Below are positions 9,201 through 15,364 of a stretch of DNA of 64,000 bases, one piece after another; within the stretch, counting starts at the first letter, position 1; every line of letters begins with the position of its first letter. Made by a program: the position numbers and the translations under genes. The notes beneath the pieces are model-generated. The model made no database searches. It saw only the letters and a list, made by a program, of their open reading frames with translations, and was not told the DNA's origin. The stretch lies in contig JBJMGV010000126.1 of assembly GCA_045807725.1 (NCBI GenBank), positions 192,725-256,724 of the forward strand, in the 5' to 3' direction. This DNA is from DATENM01 sp045807725. Its GTDB lineage: Bacteria > Acidobacteriota > Blastocatellia > UBA7656.

Positions 9201-9777
9201 CGCGAATCTCTTCGTCGGCGAGCCGCGTGATCTTCGACACTTCGTGCGAGGTGCGAAAGCCGTCGAAGATGTGCAGGAAGGGCACGCGCGATTCGAGCGT
9301 CGCGGCCTGCGCGATCAGCGCGAAGTCCATCACCTCTTGATTCGAGTTCGAGAAGAGCATGCCCCAGCCCGTCGAGCGCGTCGCCATCACATCGCTGTGG
9401 TCGCCGAAGATCGACAGCGCGTGCGTAGCGACGGCGCGGGCGGCGATGTGAAAGACGGTGCTGGTCAGCTCGCCGGCGATCTTGAACATATTCGGAATCA
9501 TCAACAGCAAGCCCTGGCTTGAGGTGAAGGTCGTCGAGAGCGTGCCGGCTTGCAATGTGCCGTGCACAGCGCCCGCCGCGCCGCCTTCAGATTGCATCTC
9601 GCGGACGAGCGGCGACATTCCCCAGATGTTCTTTTCGTGGAGCGCCGTCCACGCATCGGCGAACTCGCCCATCGGCGATGACGGCGTGATCGGGTAGATG
9701 GCGATCACTTCATTGGTCTTGTAAGCGACGTATGCAGCGGCTTCGTTGCCGTCAAGCGTGACTTGCTCGCGCCTCAT
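6217..9777 (-). CDS. nifJ: Pyruvate:ferredoxin (flavodoxin) oxidoreductase, single-chain
   Basis: An 1186-residue homodimer-type enzyme, the usual length, that oxidises pyruvate and CoA to acetyl-CoA and CO2 while reducing ferredoxin. The domains are in standard order: N-terminal pyrimidine-binding domain (DGNEAAAYVAYKTNEVIAIY), gamma domain with AVLDRTKEPGSAGEPLYQDV, a two-cluster ferredoxin domain (CIQCGKCIMVCP and CTGCQLCVEVCP), then the thiamine-diphosphate domain (GACSGCGETPY, NATGCSSIYGGN, GDGWAYDIGYGG with NTGGQASKAT). The open frame extends 26 codons further upstream, but the ATG at 9777 has AGGGGGA at the right distance and starts at the conserved MRREQVTLDG. An FNR-like box lies about 205 bp upstream. 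The enzyme implies fermentative or low-oxygen metabolism alongside the citrate synthase. Confidence 0.97.
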   Translation of the reverse strand: MRREQVTLDGNEAAAYVAYKTNEVIAIYPITPSSPMGEFADAWTALHEKNIWGMSPLVREMQSEGGAAGAVHGTLQAGTLSTTFTSSQGLLLMIPNMFKIAGELTSTVFHIAARAVATHALSIFGDHSDVMATRSTGWGMLFSNSNQEVMDFALIAQAATLESRVPFLHIFDGFRTSHEVSKITRLADEEIRAVLNAELVRAHRERALSPDHPVIRGTAQNPDVFFQSRERANPFYLAAPFIVEAVMDKFAEATGRRYRLFDYVGAADAERVIVMMGSGAETAEEAVNALVARGEKIGLLKVRLFRPFSNRHLLAALPASARAIAVLDRTKEPGSAGEPLYQDVVTAITESLMSNEGRFDRLPVVVGGRYGLASKEFTPAMVKAVYDELAKPYPKNHFCIGINDDVTMSSLDYDESFDTEPADVVRGLFWGLGADGTVSANKNSVKIIGEETPNFAQGYFVYDSKKSGAVTVSHLRFGPRPIQSTYLIRRASFVACHQFNFLERYDVLEFADEGATFLLNAPYGVDDVWPHLPRSVQETIINKRLKLHIIDAVAVAKETGMGIRINTIMQTCFFAISGVLPREEAIEKIKESIKKTYGRRGDAVVKQNYRAVDAAVAHLHEVTVPERATSEFDLAPVVPDYAPSFVKDVTAPIIAGRGDQLPVSVFPIDGTYPVGTAAWEKRNIAQDVPLWEQDLCIQCGKCIMVCPHSTIRAKVCDKGLLAGAPEGFRSMPAKWRELGEKAYTIQVAVEDCTGCQLCVEVCPAKDKSNVSRKALNMVEQLPLREKGREWWDYFLTLPDIQKNGQLKFNNIKNIQLLQPLFEFSGACSGCGETPYVKLVTQLFGDRAIIANATGCSSIYGGNLPTTPYTINAEGRGPAWSNSLFEDNAEFGLGMRMAIDHQREYARSLAERLQPIIGDALTACLVKPVEATDEAIMIRRECVQALKAKLRDRRESEARDLLAVADALVPKSVWIIGGDGWAYDIGYGGLDHVLASGQNVNILVLDTEVYSNTGGQASKATPMGAVAKFAAGGKPTGKKDLGLMATSYGNVYVAQVAMGANDLQTVKAFIEAEAFDGPSIIIAYSHCIAHAIDMTKGLTHQKMAVDSGYWPLYRFDPRIAADGKNPFQLDSKDPSLALKDYIYTEGRYRILQQSDPEAAKYLLGQAQQAVNERWRHYKKLANGDGKA

Positions 9778-9981
9778 GAAAAATCCCCCTATCGAAGTCT
9801 TCAGAGTGAGCGTAAAAGAAAACGGTGTGCCGTAGATCACAAAGGACTGAATCAAGCTGATAAGACTTGCAATATGAGCATTAGTCGCGTGCGCGCCATT
9901 GTCGCTGATAAATCTGAAGGGGAAAGCGAACCAGCCGAATGCGCGAAAATCCCCGATTGACGCGATGCGCCGGGTTAGAGG

Positions 9982-9995
9982 TTGATCCTGATTAA
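9982..9995. promoter_or_regulatory. FNR-like palindrome upstream of nifJ
   Basis: TTGATCCTGATTAA matches the FNR consensus TTGAT-N4-ATCAA at 9 of 10 positions. It sits between the ankyrin gene and nifJ, about 205 bp before the nifJ start. No convincing -10 box is placed relative to it, so the call is tentative. Confidence 0.35.
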
Positions 9996-10008
9996 TTCAG
10001 ATGAATGC

Positions 10009-10557
10009 CTAATCGTGACAAGTGACGGCAGCGTTGGATTCTTTCAAGAGGCGAATGATGTCGATGTGACTGCGCGGCGTGGCGCGCAGGGCGCTCCAGC
10101 CTCTGGCGTTACGATACGTCGAATCAGCCCCATTGAAGAGCAACGTCTTGACGGTTTCGGTGTGACCTTTCGAGGCGGCTTCCATCAATGCCGTCCAGCC
10201 GGCGTTGTCGGTAGCGGTCGGGTCTGCGCCGCGCTCAAGCAGCACGGCGACGGTGTCGCTGTGGCCGGCGAATGCGGCTTCTATCAACGGCGTGCGGCCT
10301 ATCGCGTCGCGCTCGTCGGCGCGTGCGCCTCTGTCGAGCAGCTCGCGCACAGCCGCCGCGTCGCCGATCAAAGCCGCTCGCATCAGCACGGCCTGCCGGT
10401 CGGCGGGCGGCGCGTCCGCGACTGGACGTTCAAGGAAAGCTCGCACCGTCTCCTTGTGAATTTGACCTACGGCATGAATCACCACGTCCCGGCCCTCGCT
10501 CTCTTCCGGCACTGCGCCGAAGTTATATTCGAGACAGGCTACGCTCGCGCCGCGCAT
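10009..10557 (-). CDS. Ankyrin-repeat protein
   Basis: A 182-residue protein with about four ankyrin repeats in its C-terminal two thirds; the clearest are GRTPLIEAAFAGHSDTVAVL and GWTALMEAASKGHTETVKTL, preceded by AVLMRAALIGDAAAVRELLD and followed by a decayed repeat. Ankyrin stacks bind protein partners; no enzymatic domain is present. The N-terminal 45 residues are not repeats. No signal peptide is evident, suggesting a cytosolic scaffold. No strong Shine-Dalgarno supports the ATG at 10557, and a GTG near residue 25 is an alternative. Upstream lie two CRP/FNR-type boxes with the geometry found at the cytochrome operon, so this gene is probably in the same regulon. Confidence 0.85.
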   Translation of the reverse strand: MRGASVACLEYNFGAVPEESEGRDVVIHAVGQIHKETVRAFLERPVADAPPADRQAVLMRAALIGDAAAVRELLDRGARADERDAIGRTPLIEAAFAGHSDTVAVLLERGADPTATDNAGWTALMEAASKGHTETVKTLLFNGADSTYRNARGWSALRATPRSHIDIIRLLKESNAAVTCHD

Positions 10558-10654
10558 TCACAGGGCCATCTGACCTGCCGTGCGCCGAATCGACCTGCAC
10601 GCATCACGGGATTGATGCAAGCCTAGTTTGCCGCAGCCGTGCGCGCATACGCTA

Positions 10655-10688
10655 TGACTGGTGTCACGGCTGGTCGTGACCGTCGTCA
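10655..10688 (-). promoter_or_regulatory. Paired CRP/FNR-type operators upstream of the ankyrin gene
   Basis: TGACTGGTGTCA (10655-10666) and TGACCGTCGTCA (10677-10688) have the form TGAC-N4-GTCA and start 22 bp apart, exactly as at 2638-2671. The proximal box centre is about 104 bp from the ankyrin ATG, against 109 bp at the cytochrome operon. The expected -10 position holds only a weak match (CAAACT). Confidence 0.68.
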
Positions 10689-10720
10689 CACGCTGATGTT
10701 TGTTATAGAGTGTATCTGGA

Positions 10721-11028
10721 AAGCCCTGAAGGGGCGCAATTCGATAGCCCGGCGCAGCGCGCCGGGTACAAGCAGCAGCAAGCACACAAGCCCTGAAAGG
10801 GCGCAATACAATTCATTATTGCGCCCTTTCAGGGCAATGGCATTAAGTTAAGGATTCAGCGACCTGGAACCGCCAAGTTGAGGCAATGCAAATGGTTGAA
10901 CCCATTCAAGCTCTCCGAAACGGGTTTTTCTTAACTTAATGCCATTGCCCTTTCAGGGCTTGCTGATTTGCACCGCTTCTACCCCAGGGCGATGCCCTGG
11001 GCTATTGAATCCTGCCCCTTCAGGGCTT
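10721..11028. repeat. About 185-bp palindromic element, interrupted by a MITE
   Basis: The outer arms start with AAGCCCTGAAGGGGC and end with its reverse complement. Next inward on each side is a second hairpin whose stems differ between arms (CCCGGCGC.. against CCCAGGGC..) yet each stays self-complementary. Removing the 111-bp insertion at 10836-10946 and one 13-bp duplication leaves 184 bp, matching the intact copy at 52686-52872 (187 bp). It lies 3' of the Crp/Fnr gene. Confidence 0.85.
10836..10946. mobile_element. 111-bp MITE-like insertion
   Basis: Perfect 17-bp terminal inverted repeats, AATGGCATTAAGTTAAG (10836-10852) and its reverse complement (10930-10946), enclose 77 bp without coding capacity. 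The 13-bp GCCCTTTCAGGGC flanks both sides (10823-10835 and 10947-10959) and fits a target-site duplication, because the empty element at 52686-52872 has a single equivalent. A 13-bp duplication recalls IS4-type transposases, but none is present here. Confidence 0.82.
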
Positions 11029-11106
11029 CGTCTTTTCTTTCAGCGGTAACTATCAACAGGGCGTCCTTGAGGACTCTTGTGGAATATACCTAAAGGGGTG
11101 GTCGTA

Positions 11107-11826
11107 TCACGAATTGACCAGCGCTTCGAGCGCCGGCTTGTTGCGGATGATGAGCGTTGAGCCTTTGACGTAAATATATTGCTTGTTCTTGAAGTCGCCG
11201 AACAGTCGCGTCACCGTCTCGCGCGACGAGCCGATGATCTGCGCGATCTCTTCGTGCGTCAGCGTCAGCTTCAATTGAACCCCTTTGTCCGAAGGCTTGC
11301 CGTTGCGCTCGCACCATTCGAGCAGCAGCTTGGCCATCTTCTCTGAAGCCGAATGCGATAGTCCTAGCGAACGGACGTGCTCGTGCGTCGAATGATAACT
11401 CTGGCTCAGGTACTCGGCGGCGCGCAAACAGATGACGCCGTGCTCGGTCAGAAAGCGCAGAAAGTCTTCGCGGCGGATGAAGTTCACCTGGCACGGCGCG
11501 AGGGTTTCGGCGGTGACTTCGTAAGGCTTGCCGGAGATGGTCGCGCTCAAACCCATCAGCTCGCCCGGTTCGGTAATCTGCGTAATCAACGCCTTGCCTT
11601 CGCCCGAACAGGTGGTCAGCTTGACGCGTCCCGAACAGAGCATAAAGACACCGCGCGGCGACTGGCCTTCGACAAACAGCATCGCGCCTTTGGGGAAGAT
11701 AGTGCTGTACTTGAGGGTTTCAAACTCCTTCAGCAGATCGACCGGCAGGTCACAGAAGAAGGCACTGGTGCGCAGGCGGCACTCGACGCAATTCTCGATG
11801 ATCTCCATTCCATATGGTGAATGCAT
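11107..11826 (-). CDS. Crp/Fnr-family transcription regulator with Fe-S-type cysteines
   Basis: A 239-residue regulator. Residues about 26-145 form the cyclic-nucleotide-binding-type beta-roll, followed by the dimer helix and a C-terminal winged helix-turn-helix (LTHEEIAQIIGSSRETVTRL). Cysteines at 13, 16 and 25 plus 112 resemble the four cluster ligands of FNR, so it may sense oxygen or redox state. The recognition helix reads SSRETVTR, with Arg-Glu-x3-Arg as in CRP, which reads TGTGA; that fits the TGTGACAGCCGTCACA box in this window. The open frame extends 15 codons further, but GGAGAG sits 7 nt before the ATG at 11826. A 9-bp inverted repeat lies 28 bp upstream and may be an autoregulatory site. 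The exact ligand is inferred, not shown. Confidence 0.93.
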   Translation of the reverse strand: MHSPYGMEIIENCVECRLRTSAFFCDLPVDLLKEFETLKYSTIFPKGAMLFVEGQSPRGVFMLCSGRVKLTTCSGEGKALITQITEPGELMGLSATISGKPYEVTAETLAPCQVNFIRREDFLRFLTEHGVICLRAAEYLSQSYHSTHEHVRSLGLSHSASEKMAKLLLEWCERNGKPSDKGVQLKLTLTHEEIAQIIGSSRETVTRLFGDFKNKQYIYVKGSTLIIRNKPALEALVNS

Positions 11827-12147
11827 AACGTCTCTCCGCCTATCGAAATTTCGGGCGGCTGTCCCCTCCACTGGTCACAGCCGCCTTTCCATAACCCTTG
11901 GGTCTACCCTGATCAGAAGGATGCACATCAGCCTAGTGCAATAAAAAGGCCGAAGCCATTTTGAACAGTTACAGCCATCTCGACGCGAATCGCGCCGCCC
12001 GGCTGTGGAATGTCACCCAAAGGCTGCGGGAAAGCTCGCAGCGATTTGCACGGCCCGCGCTTGCGCGGCGGCGGCATTGCCGGCAACAATAAGAAAGCAG
12101 TTTTTGCGCTCGCCCTGGACGCTTGCCAACATTCGCAGAGGTTATCT
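11827..12147. other. Divergent intergenic region between the Crp/Fnr and DUF1440 genes
   Basis: About 320 bp without a supported gene. It contains the inverted repeat GGCGGCTGT (11854-11862) / ACAGCCGCC (11877-11885) just upstream of the regulator, which could be an operator or a leader hairpin. No clear promoter pair was found; the short ORFs here have no recognisable domain. Confidence 0.5.
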
Positions 12148-12705
12148 ATGAAGCACAGGCAGGCCAAGCCAATGAAAGGCATCCTTGCAGGCGCGCTGGC
12201 CGGACTGGTCGGCGGCCTGGTAATGAATCAGTTTCAAACCCTGTGGAGCAAGCTGAGCGGCGAAGATACACGCTCGGAACACGCTCACCCGCCGCGCCAG
12301 AACGTCGCTCCGCGCAATCTTCACGGCGAGAAGCAATCGCAGAAAGAAGAAGCGCCGGCGACCGTCAAAGCCGCCGACGCCATCGCACGCGGCCTGTTCG
12401 ATCATCGCTTGACCAAAAGCGAGCGCCGCGTCGCCGGCCCGGTGATGCATTACGCCTTCGCCGTCAACACGGGGATGATCTACGGCGCGCTGGCTGAATT
12501 AACGCCGGTGGCTACGGTCGGCTTCGGCCTGCCGTTCGGCGCGGCGGTGTGGGCCGTGGCCGACGAGGCGGTGGTGCCGGCGCTGGGCCTATCGAAACCG
12601 CCGACCGAATACCCGCTGTCGAATCATCTCTATTCGCTGGCGTCGCACTTCGTCTACGGCGCGAGCACGGAAGCGGCGCGACGGTTAGCCCGCCGCCTGC
12701 TGTGA
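12148..12705 (+). CDS. DUF1440 (YagU-like) membrane protein
   Basis: A 185-residue inner-membrane protein with three or four predicted helices: GILAGALAGLVGGLVMNQF at the start, a polar stretch (about 40-80) rich in His, Arg and Glu, then VMHYAFAVNTGMIYGAL, VGFGLPFGAAVWAVADE and the C-terminal LYSLASHFVYG. The pattern matches the DUF1440/YagU family, whose function is poorly defined (YagU has been linked to acid resistance). The open frame begins at 12010, but AGAGGT precedes the ATG at 12148 and the upstream segment is not family-like. It is divergent from the Crp/Fnr gene and converges with the next gene. Confidence 0.78.
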   Translation: MKHRQAKPMKGILAGALAGLVGGLVMNQFQTLWSKLSGEDTRSEHAHPPRQNVAPRNLHGEKQSQKEEAPATVKAADAIARGLFDHRLTKSERRVAGPVMHYAFAVNTGMIYGALAELTPVATVGFGLPFGAAVWAVADEAVVPALGLSKPPTEYPLSNHLYSLASHFVYGASTEAARRLARRLL

Positions 12706-12754
12706 AGGAATGATGAACGACGAATGCGCCGTGGTCTGCAAGCGGCGACCGGCG

Positions 12755-14293
12755 TCATTGCCGCCGCTTCAATCGGTAAAGGTAGACGCGTCCGTGCCAG
12801 TCGGTCGGAAAGGACGGCACGACGAGCTGAAAGCGCTCGCTCGACGCGCCGACTCTCAACTCTGGAAAGGCGCTGACCGGCAAGCCTTCATCGCGCTGGC
12901 AGACAATGTAATCTATGCCACGTTGTTCGAGGTCGGCGAGAAGGGCTTTCGGCTCTGGCGACAGCCCGGTCGAAGGGATGAAACGCTCCGGCGGAATCCG
13001 GGTCAGCGCCGGAAGCCCGGCGTCATCGCACAGGACGCGAATGTTGGTGTCGCTCTCATAGATGTTTTGCAGATTGTTGGCGAGAATCTGCCGGGCTGAA
13101 GTCTGCCGCGCCGTCTCGCGCGCGTCGCGTATCTGCGTGCGGGCTTCGACGCCGCAGACCACCGCGATGGTAATGGTCATTACTATTGCCAGCCGCCGCT
13201 TGCCGCGCGCTACTTGCACAGCCGCCCACGCCGCCAGCGGCGTCCCCATCGAGAAGAAGATCAATCCGTACCGCTCCCATATATCCGGCTGATTGCCGCT
13301 CAGAAAAGCGGCAACCAGAAAGCCGAGATAGGCGAAGAAGAAGACCGCCGTCGCCAACACGGCCAATCGCTCATTCGCCAACACAGCCAATCGTTCATCG
13401 CTCTCTTGTCGCGGTCTGGTTATTAATCTCTGCTTGAAAATCAACCCCGCCGCGACAAAGCAGCCGAGCAACACCACGGGGTTGGCAGAATGAATCAGGC
13501 TATCGGCATTGCGTTGCAGGCGGGCCAGCGACAGCGTTTGCAGATGCGGGTAAGCGGTCAGGAGTTCGTTGACGTAACGGCTGCGCTCGTGAAAGTAGGC
13601 CAGAAAGTCTCCGGTCGCCGCCCAACAGATCACCATCCACAGTAACGGCGCGACCAGCAACAACGCGCAACGCCTGATTGAGACGCGCCCCACCGTGAGC
13701 CATTCTATGGCCGGCAGCAAAGCGATCAGCATCCAGCTTTCAACGCGAATGAAACCGGCCAGCACTGCGCACACGGCAGCCGTCGTCCAGCGACGAGTGA
13801 TCGCCGCATAAAGACTGCCCATCACAGCCAGCGTGTGCGGCACTTCGGTCAGCGTGAAAGCCGAGTAGAGCACGTGCAGCGGGTTCACGGCCATGAGCAG
13901 CGCGGCGGCGAGAGCGACCGTTTTGTTCGTAGTCAATCGCCAGGTCAGCAAGTAGACCAGCGCGCAAACGCCTACACCGCAGAAGGCCGACACCAGCTTG
14001 GAGACGTAGACCGGGTGATTCGTCAGCGCGCTCAACAACGCACAGACGAATTGATAGAGAGGCAGCCAGAAATTGAACAGGGTCTTGAGCGAGAACGTGC
14101 CGGCAACCAGATTGGCGCGCATCCGCTCGATGGTTTCGAGATAAGAGTATGCATCGCCGTCGGGGTTCGGCAGGCTGAAAGCGAGCCAGATTCTCGGCGC
14201 GGCGGCGATGCTCAACAAGAGTGCCCACCACCTTGCCTTCGGCCATCGCTTGAACGTTCCGTTTTTCTCGCGCTGCCTCGCACTCGCGGTCAT
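12755..14293 (-). CDS. Multi-pass membrane protein, GT39/PMT-like glycosyltransferase family
   Basis: A 512-residue protein with about 9-11 hydrophobic segments and a C-terminal soluble domain of about 130 residues. The first loop contains NPDGDAYSYLETI, the acidic loop that in dolichol/undecaprenyl-phosphate-sugar-dependent glycosyltransferases (GT-C fold) carries the catalytic aspartate. These enzymes add sugars to lipids or proteins outside the membrane. Donor and acceptor cannot be read from the sequence. The ATG at 14293 is preceded by GGAAGA; an in-frame TTG five codons earlier is less likely. A 24-bp tandem duplication within the gene repeats the residues ERLAVLA. It converges with the DUF1440 gene. 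Confidence 0.8.
   Translation of the reverse strand: MTASARQREKNGTFKRWPKARWWALLLSIAAAPRIWLAFSLPNPDGDAYSYLETIERMRANLVAGTFSLKTLFNFWLPLYQFVCALLSALTNHPVYVSKLVSAFCGVGVCALVYLLTWRLTTNKTVALAAALLMAVNPLHVLYSAFTLTEVPHTLAVMGSLYAAITRRWTTAAVCAVLAGFIRVESWMLIALLPAIEWLTVGRVSIRRCALLLVAPLLWMVICWAATGDFLAYFHERSRYVNELLTAYPHLQTLSLARLQRNADSLIHSANPVVLLGCFVAAGLIFKQRLITRPRQESDERLAVLANERLAVLATAVFFFAYLGFLVAAFLSGNQPDIWERYGLIFFSMGTPLAAWAAVQVARGKRRLAIVMTITIAVVCGVEARTQIRDARETARQTSARQILANNLQNIYESDTNIRVLCDDAGLPALTRIPPERFIPSTGLSPEPKALLADLEQRGIDYIVCQRDEGLPVSAFPELRVGASSERFQLVVPSFPTDWHGRVYLYRLKRRQ
13352..13399 (-). repeat. In-frame 24-bp tandem duplication
   Basis: CGCCAACACGGCCAATCGCT.. (13352-13375) is immediately repeated with three substitutions (13376-13399), giving an eight-residue repeat on a loop before a membrane helix. 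Reading frame is kept. Confidence 0.85.
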
Positions 14294-14304
14294 AGGTCTT
14301 CCGT

Positions 14305-14401
14305 TCAAGGCAAGAGCACAACTTTGCCGACTAGCGCCGTGTCAGTCTGTGGGCCGACGGCTTCGACCGTGCCCGCGACTTTGTAACCGACGACCGCCGC
14401 A
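14305..14401 (-). pseudogene. Remnant of a zinc-type (MDR) alcohol dehydrogenase / quinone reductase
   Basis: Directly after the SDR stop codon, another frame reads VVGYKVAGTVEAVGP followed by LVGKVVLLP and a stop. This resembles the N-terminal GroES-like region of medium-chain dehydrogenases (GxEVAGxVxxVGxxV..GDxV). Only about 32 codons survive with no start and no catalytic or Rossmann domain. It is most likely the scar of a deleted gene that once followed the SDR. Confidence 0.5.
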
Positions 14402-15190
14402 TCACGACCGTCCTTCTTCGTCGGTGATGATGGCTTTGACGTGTGCGTTGAGCCGTCGCATACCGCGTATCCAGCGGTCGTAATCGTCCGCTTTGCGACG
14501 AAAGTAATCGAGCACTTCCGGGTGAGGCAGGATCAAGAAACGTTCGTCGCGCAAGCCTTCGACGACTATGGCGGCGACTTCATCAGCGTCGAGCGCGCCG
14601 TCACGCAGGAACGCGCCGCCGCGCGCACGTTCGAGCATATTCGTCCGCACGCCTTGTGGGCAAAGGCAAGAGACCTTGATGCCTTGCTCGCCATAAGTGA
14701 TCGCCAGCCACTCGGCGAAAGCGACCGCCGCGTGCTTGGTCACAGAGTACGGCGCGGAGCCGACCTGCGTGAGCAGGCCCGCCGCCGAGGCGGTCTGCAA
14801 TAAGTAACCTTCGCCACGTTCGAGCATCTGCGGCAGCACCGCCCGCGCCGCGTAGATGTGCGCCATCACGTTGACGCTCCAGATGCGTTGCCAGCCTTCG
14901 TCGCTCGCCTCTGGCCCACCATCGAGCGCGATGCCCGCGTTTGAGCAGAAGAGGTCAACGCGCCCAAACGTTTCGGTCGCCCTGGCAACGAGGTTAATCA
15001 CATCGGCTTCGACGGCGACGTTGGCGGCGACAGCGAGGCCATCGATTGATTGCGCGACTTCGGCAGCGCCGGCTTCATCAATATCAGCGGCGACGACTCG
15101 CGCGCCTTCAGTGGCGAAGCGACGACAGAGCGCCCGCCCGATGCCGGTCGCGCCGCCTGTGACGACGGCGACTTTGTCTTTCAATTCCAT
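14402..15190 (-). CDS. Short-chain dehydrogenase/reductase
   Basis: A 262-residue classical SDR. It has the NAD(P)-binding TGGATGIG motif (residues 11-18), an acidic residue after strand 2 (AADID) that favours NAD(H), the NAG triplet (CSNAGIA), the catalytic Ser in LLQTASAAG and the YSVTK catalytic motif. The substrate is not predictable. GAGAGG lies before the ATG. The gene is leftward and its stop abuts a fragment of an unrelated dehydrogenase. A word array separates it from the amidohydrolase gene. Confidence 0.9.
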   Translation of the reverse strand: MELKDKVAVVTGGATGIGRALCRRFATEGARVVAADIDEAGAAEVAQSIDGLAVAANVAVEADVINLVARATETFGRVDLFCSNAGIALDGGPEASDEGWQRIWSVNVMAHIYAARAVLPQMLERGEGYLLQTASAAGLLTQVGSAPYSVTKHAAVAFAEWLAITYGEQGIKVSCLCPQGVRTNMLERARGGAFLRDGALDADEVAAIVVEGLRDERFLILPHPEVLDYFRRKADDYDRWIRGMRRLNAHVKAIITDEEGRS

Positions 15191-15283
15191 GCGATCCTCT
15201 CGCGCAAAAGAATGACTTCACCTGATAGCCAGGTTGCGCAGAGGATATGCAAATCACTGCGGATTGTCTAGCGATGTGGCAAA

Positions 15284-15364
15284 GTGATGAGTGATGAGTG
15301 ATGAGTGATGAGTGCAAGACCATCCCTTGCCACGCTTCATCACTCATCACTCATCACTCATTAC
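15284..15364. repeat. Inverted word array, vocabulary GTGATGA / TCATCAC
   Basis: Four tandem GTGATGA-type words (15284-15314) face about four TCATCAC-type words (15337-15364) over a 22-bp loop, giving a long hairpin. The right arm starts at the TAA stop of the amidohydrolase gene, so it is the 3' UTR of that gene. The same vocabulary recurs at 51272-51353. Confidence 0.85.

Noticed and set aside
7924..9522. 532-residue ORF on the plus strand
   Set aside because: It is antisense to nifJ, has no recognisable domain and no ribosome-binding site; G+C-rich codon bias of the real gene keeps the frame open.
10701..10720. TATAGA near 10704 as a rightward promoter activated by the second box pair
   Set aside because: Spacing from the box gives about -33.5 rather than -41.5, and no gene lies to the right for several hundred bases; orientation and distances match the ankyrin gene instead.
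10558..10806. 82-residue minus ORF upstream of the ankyrin gene
   Set aside because: It overlaps the paired operators and the repeat element, and ends out of frame at the ankyrin start; no domain.
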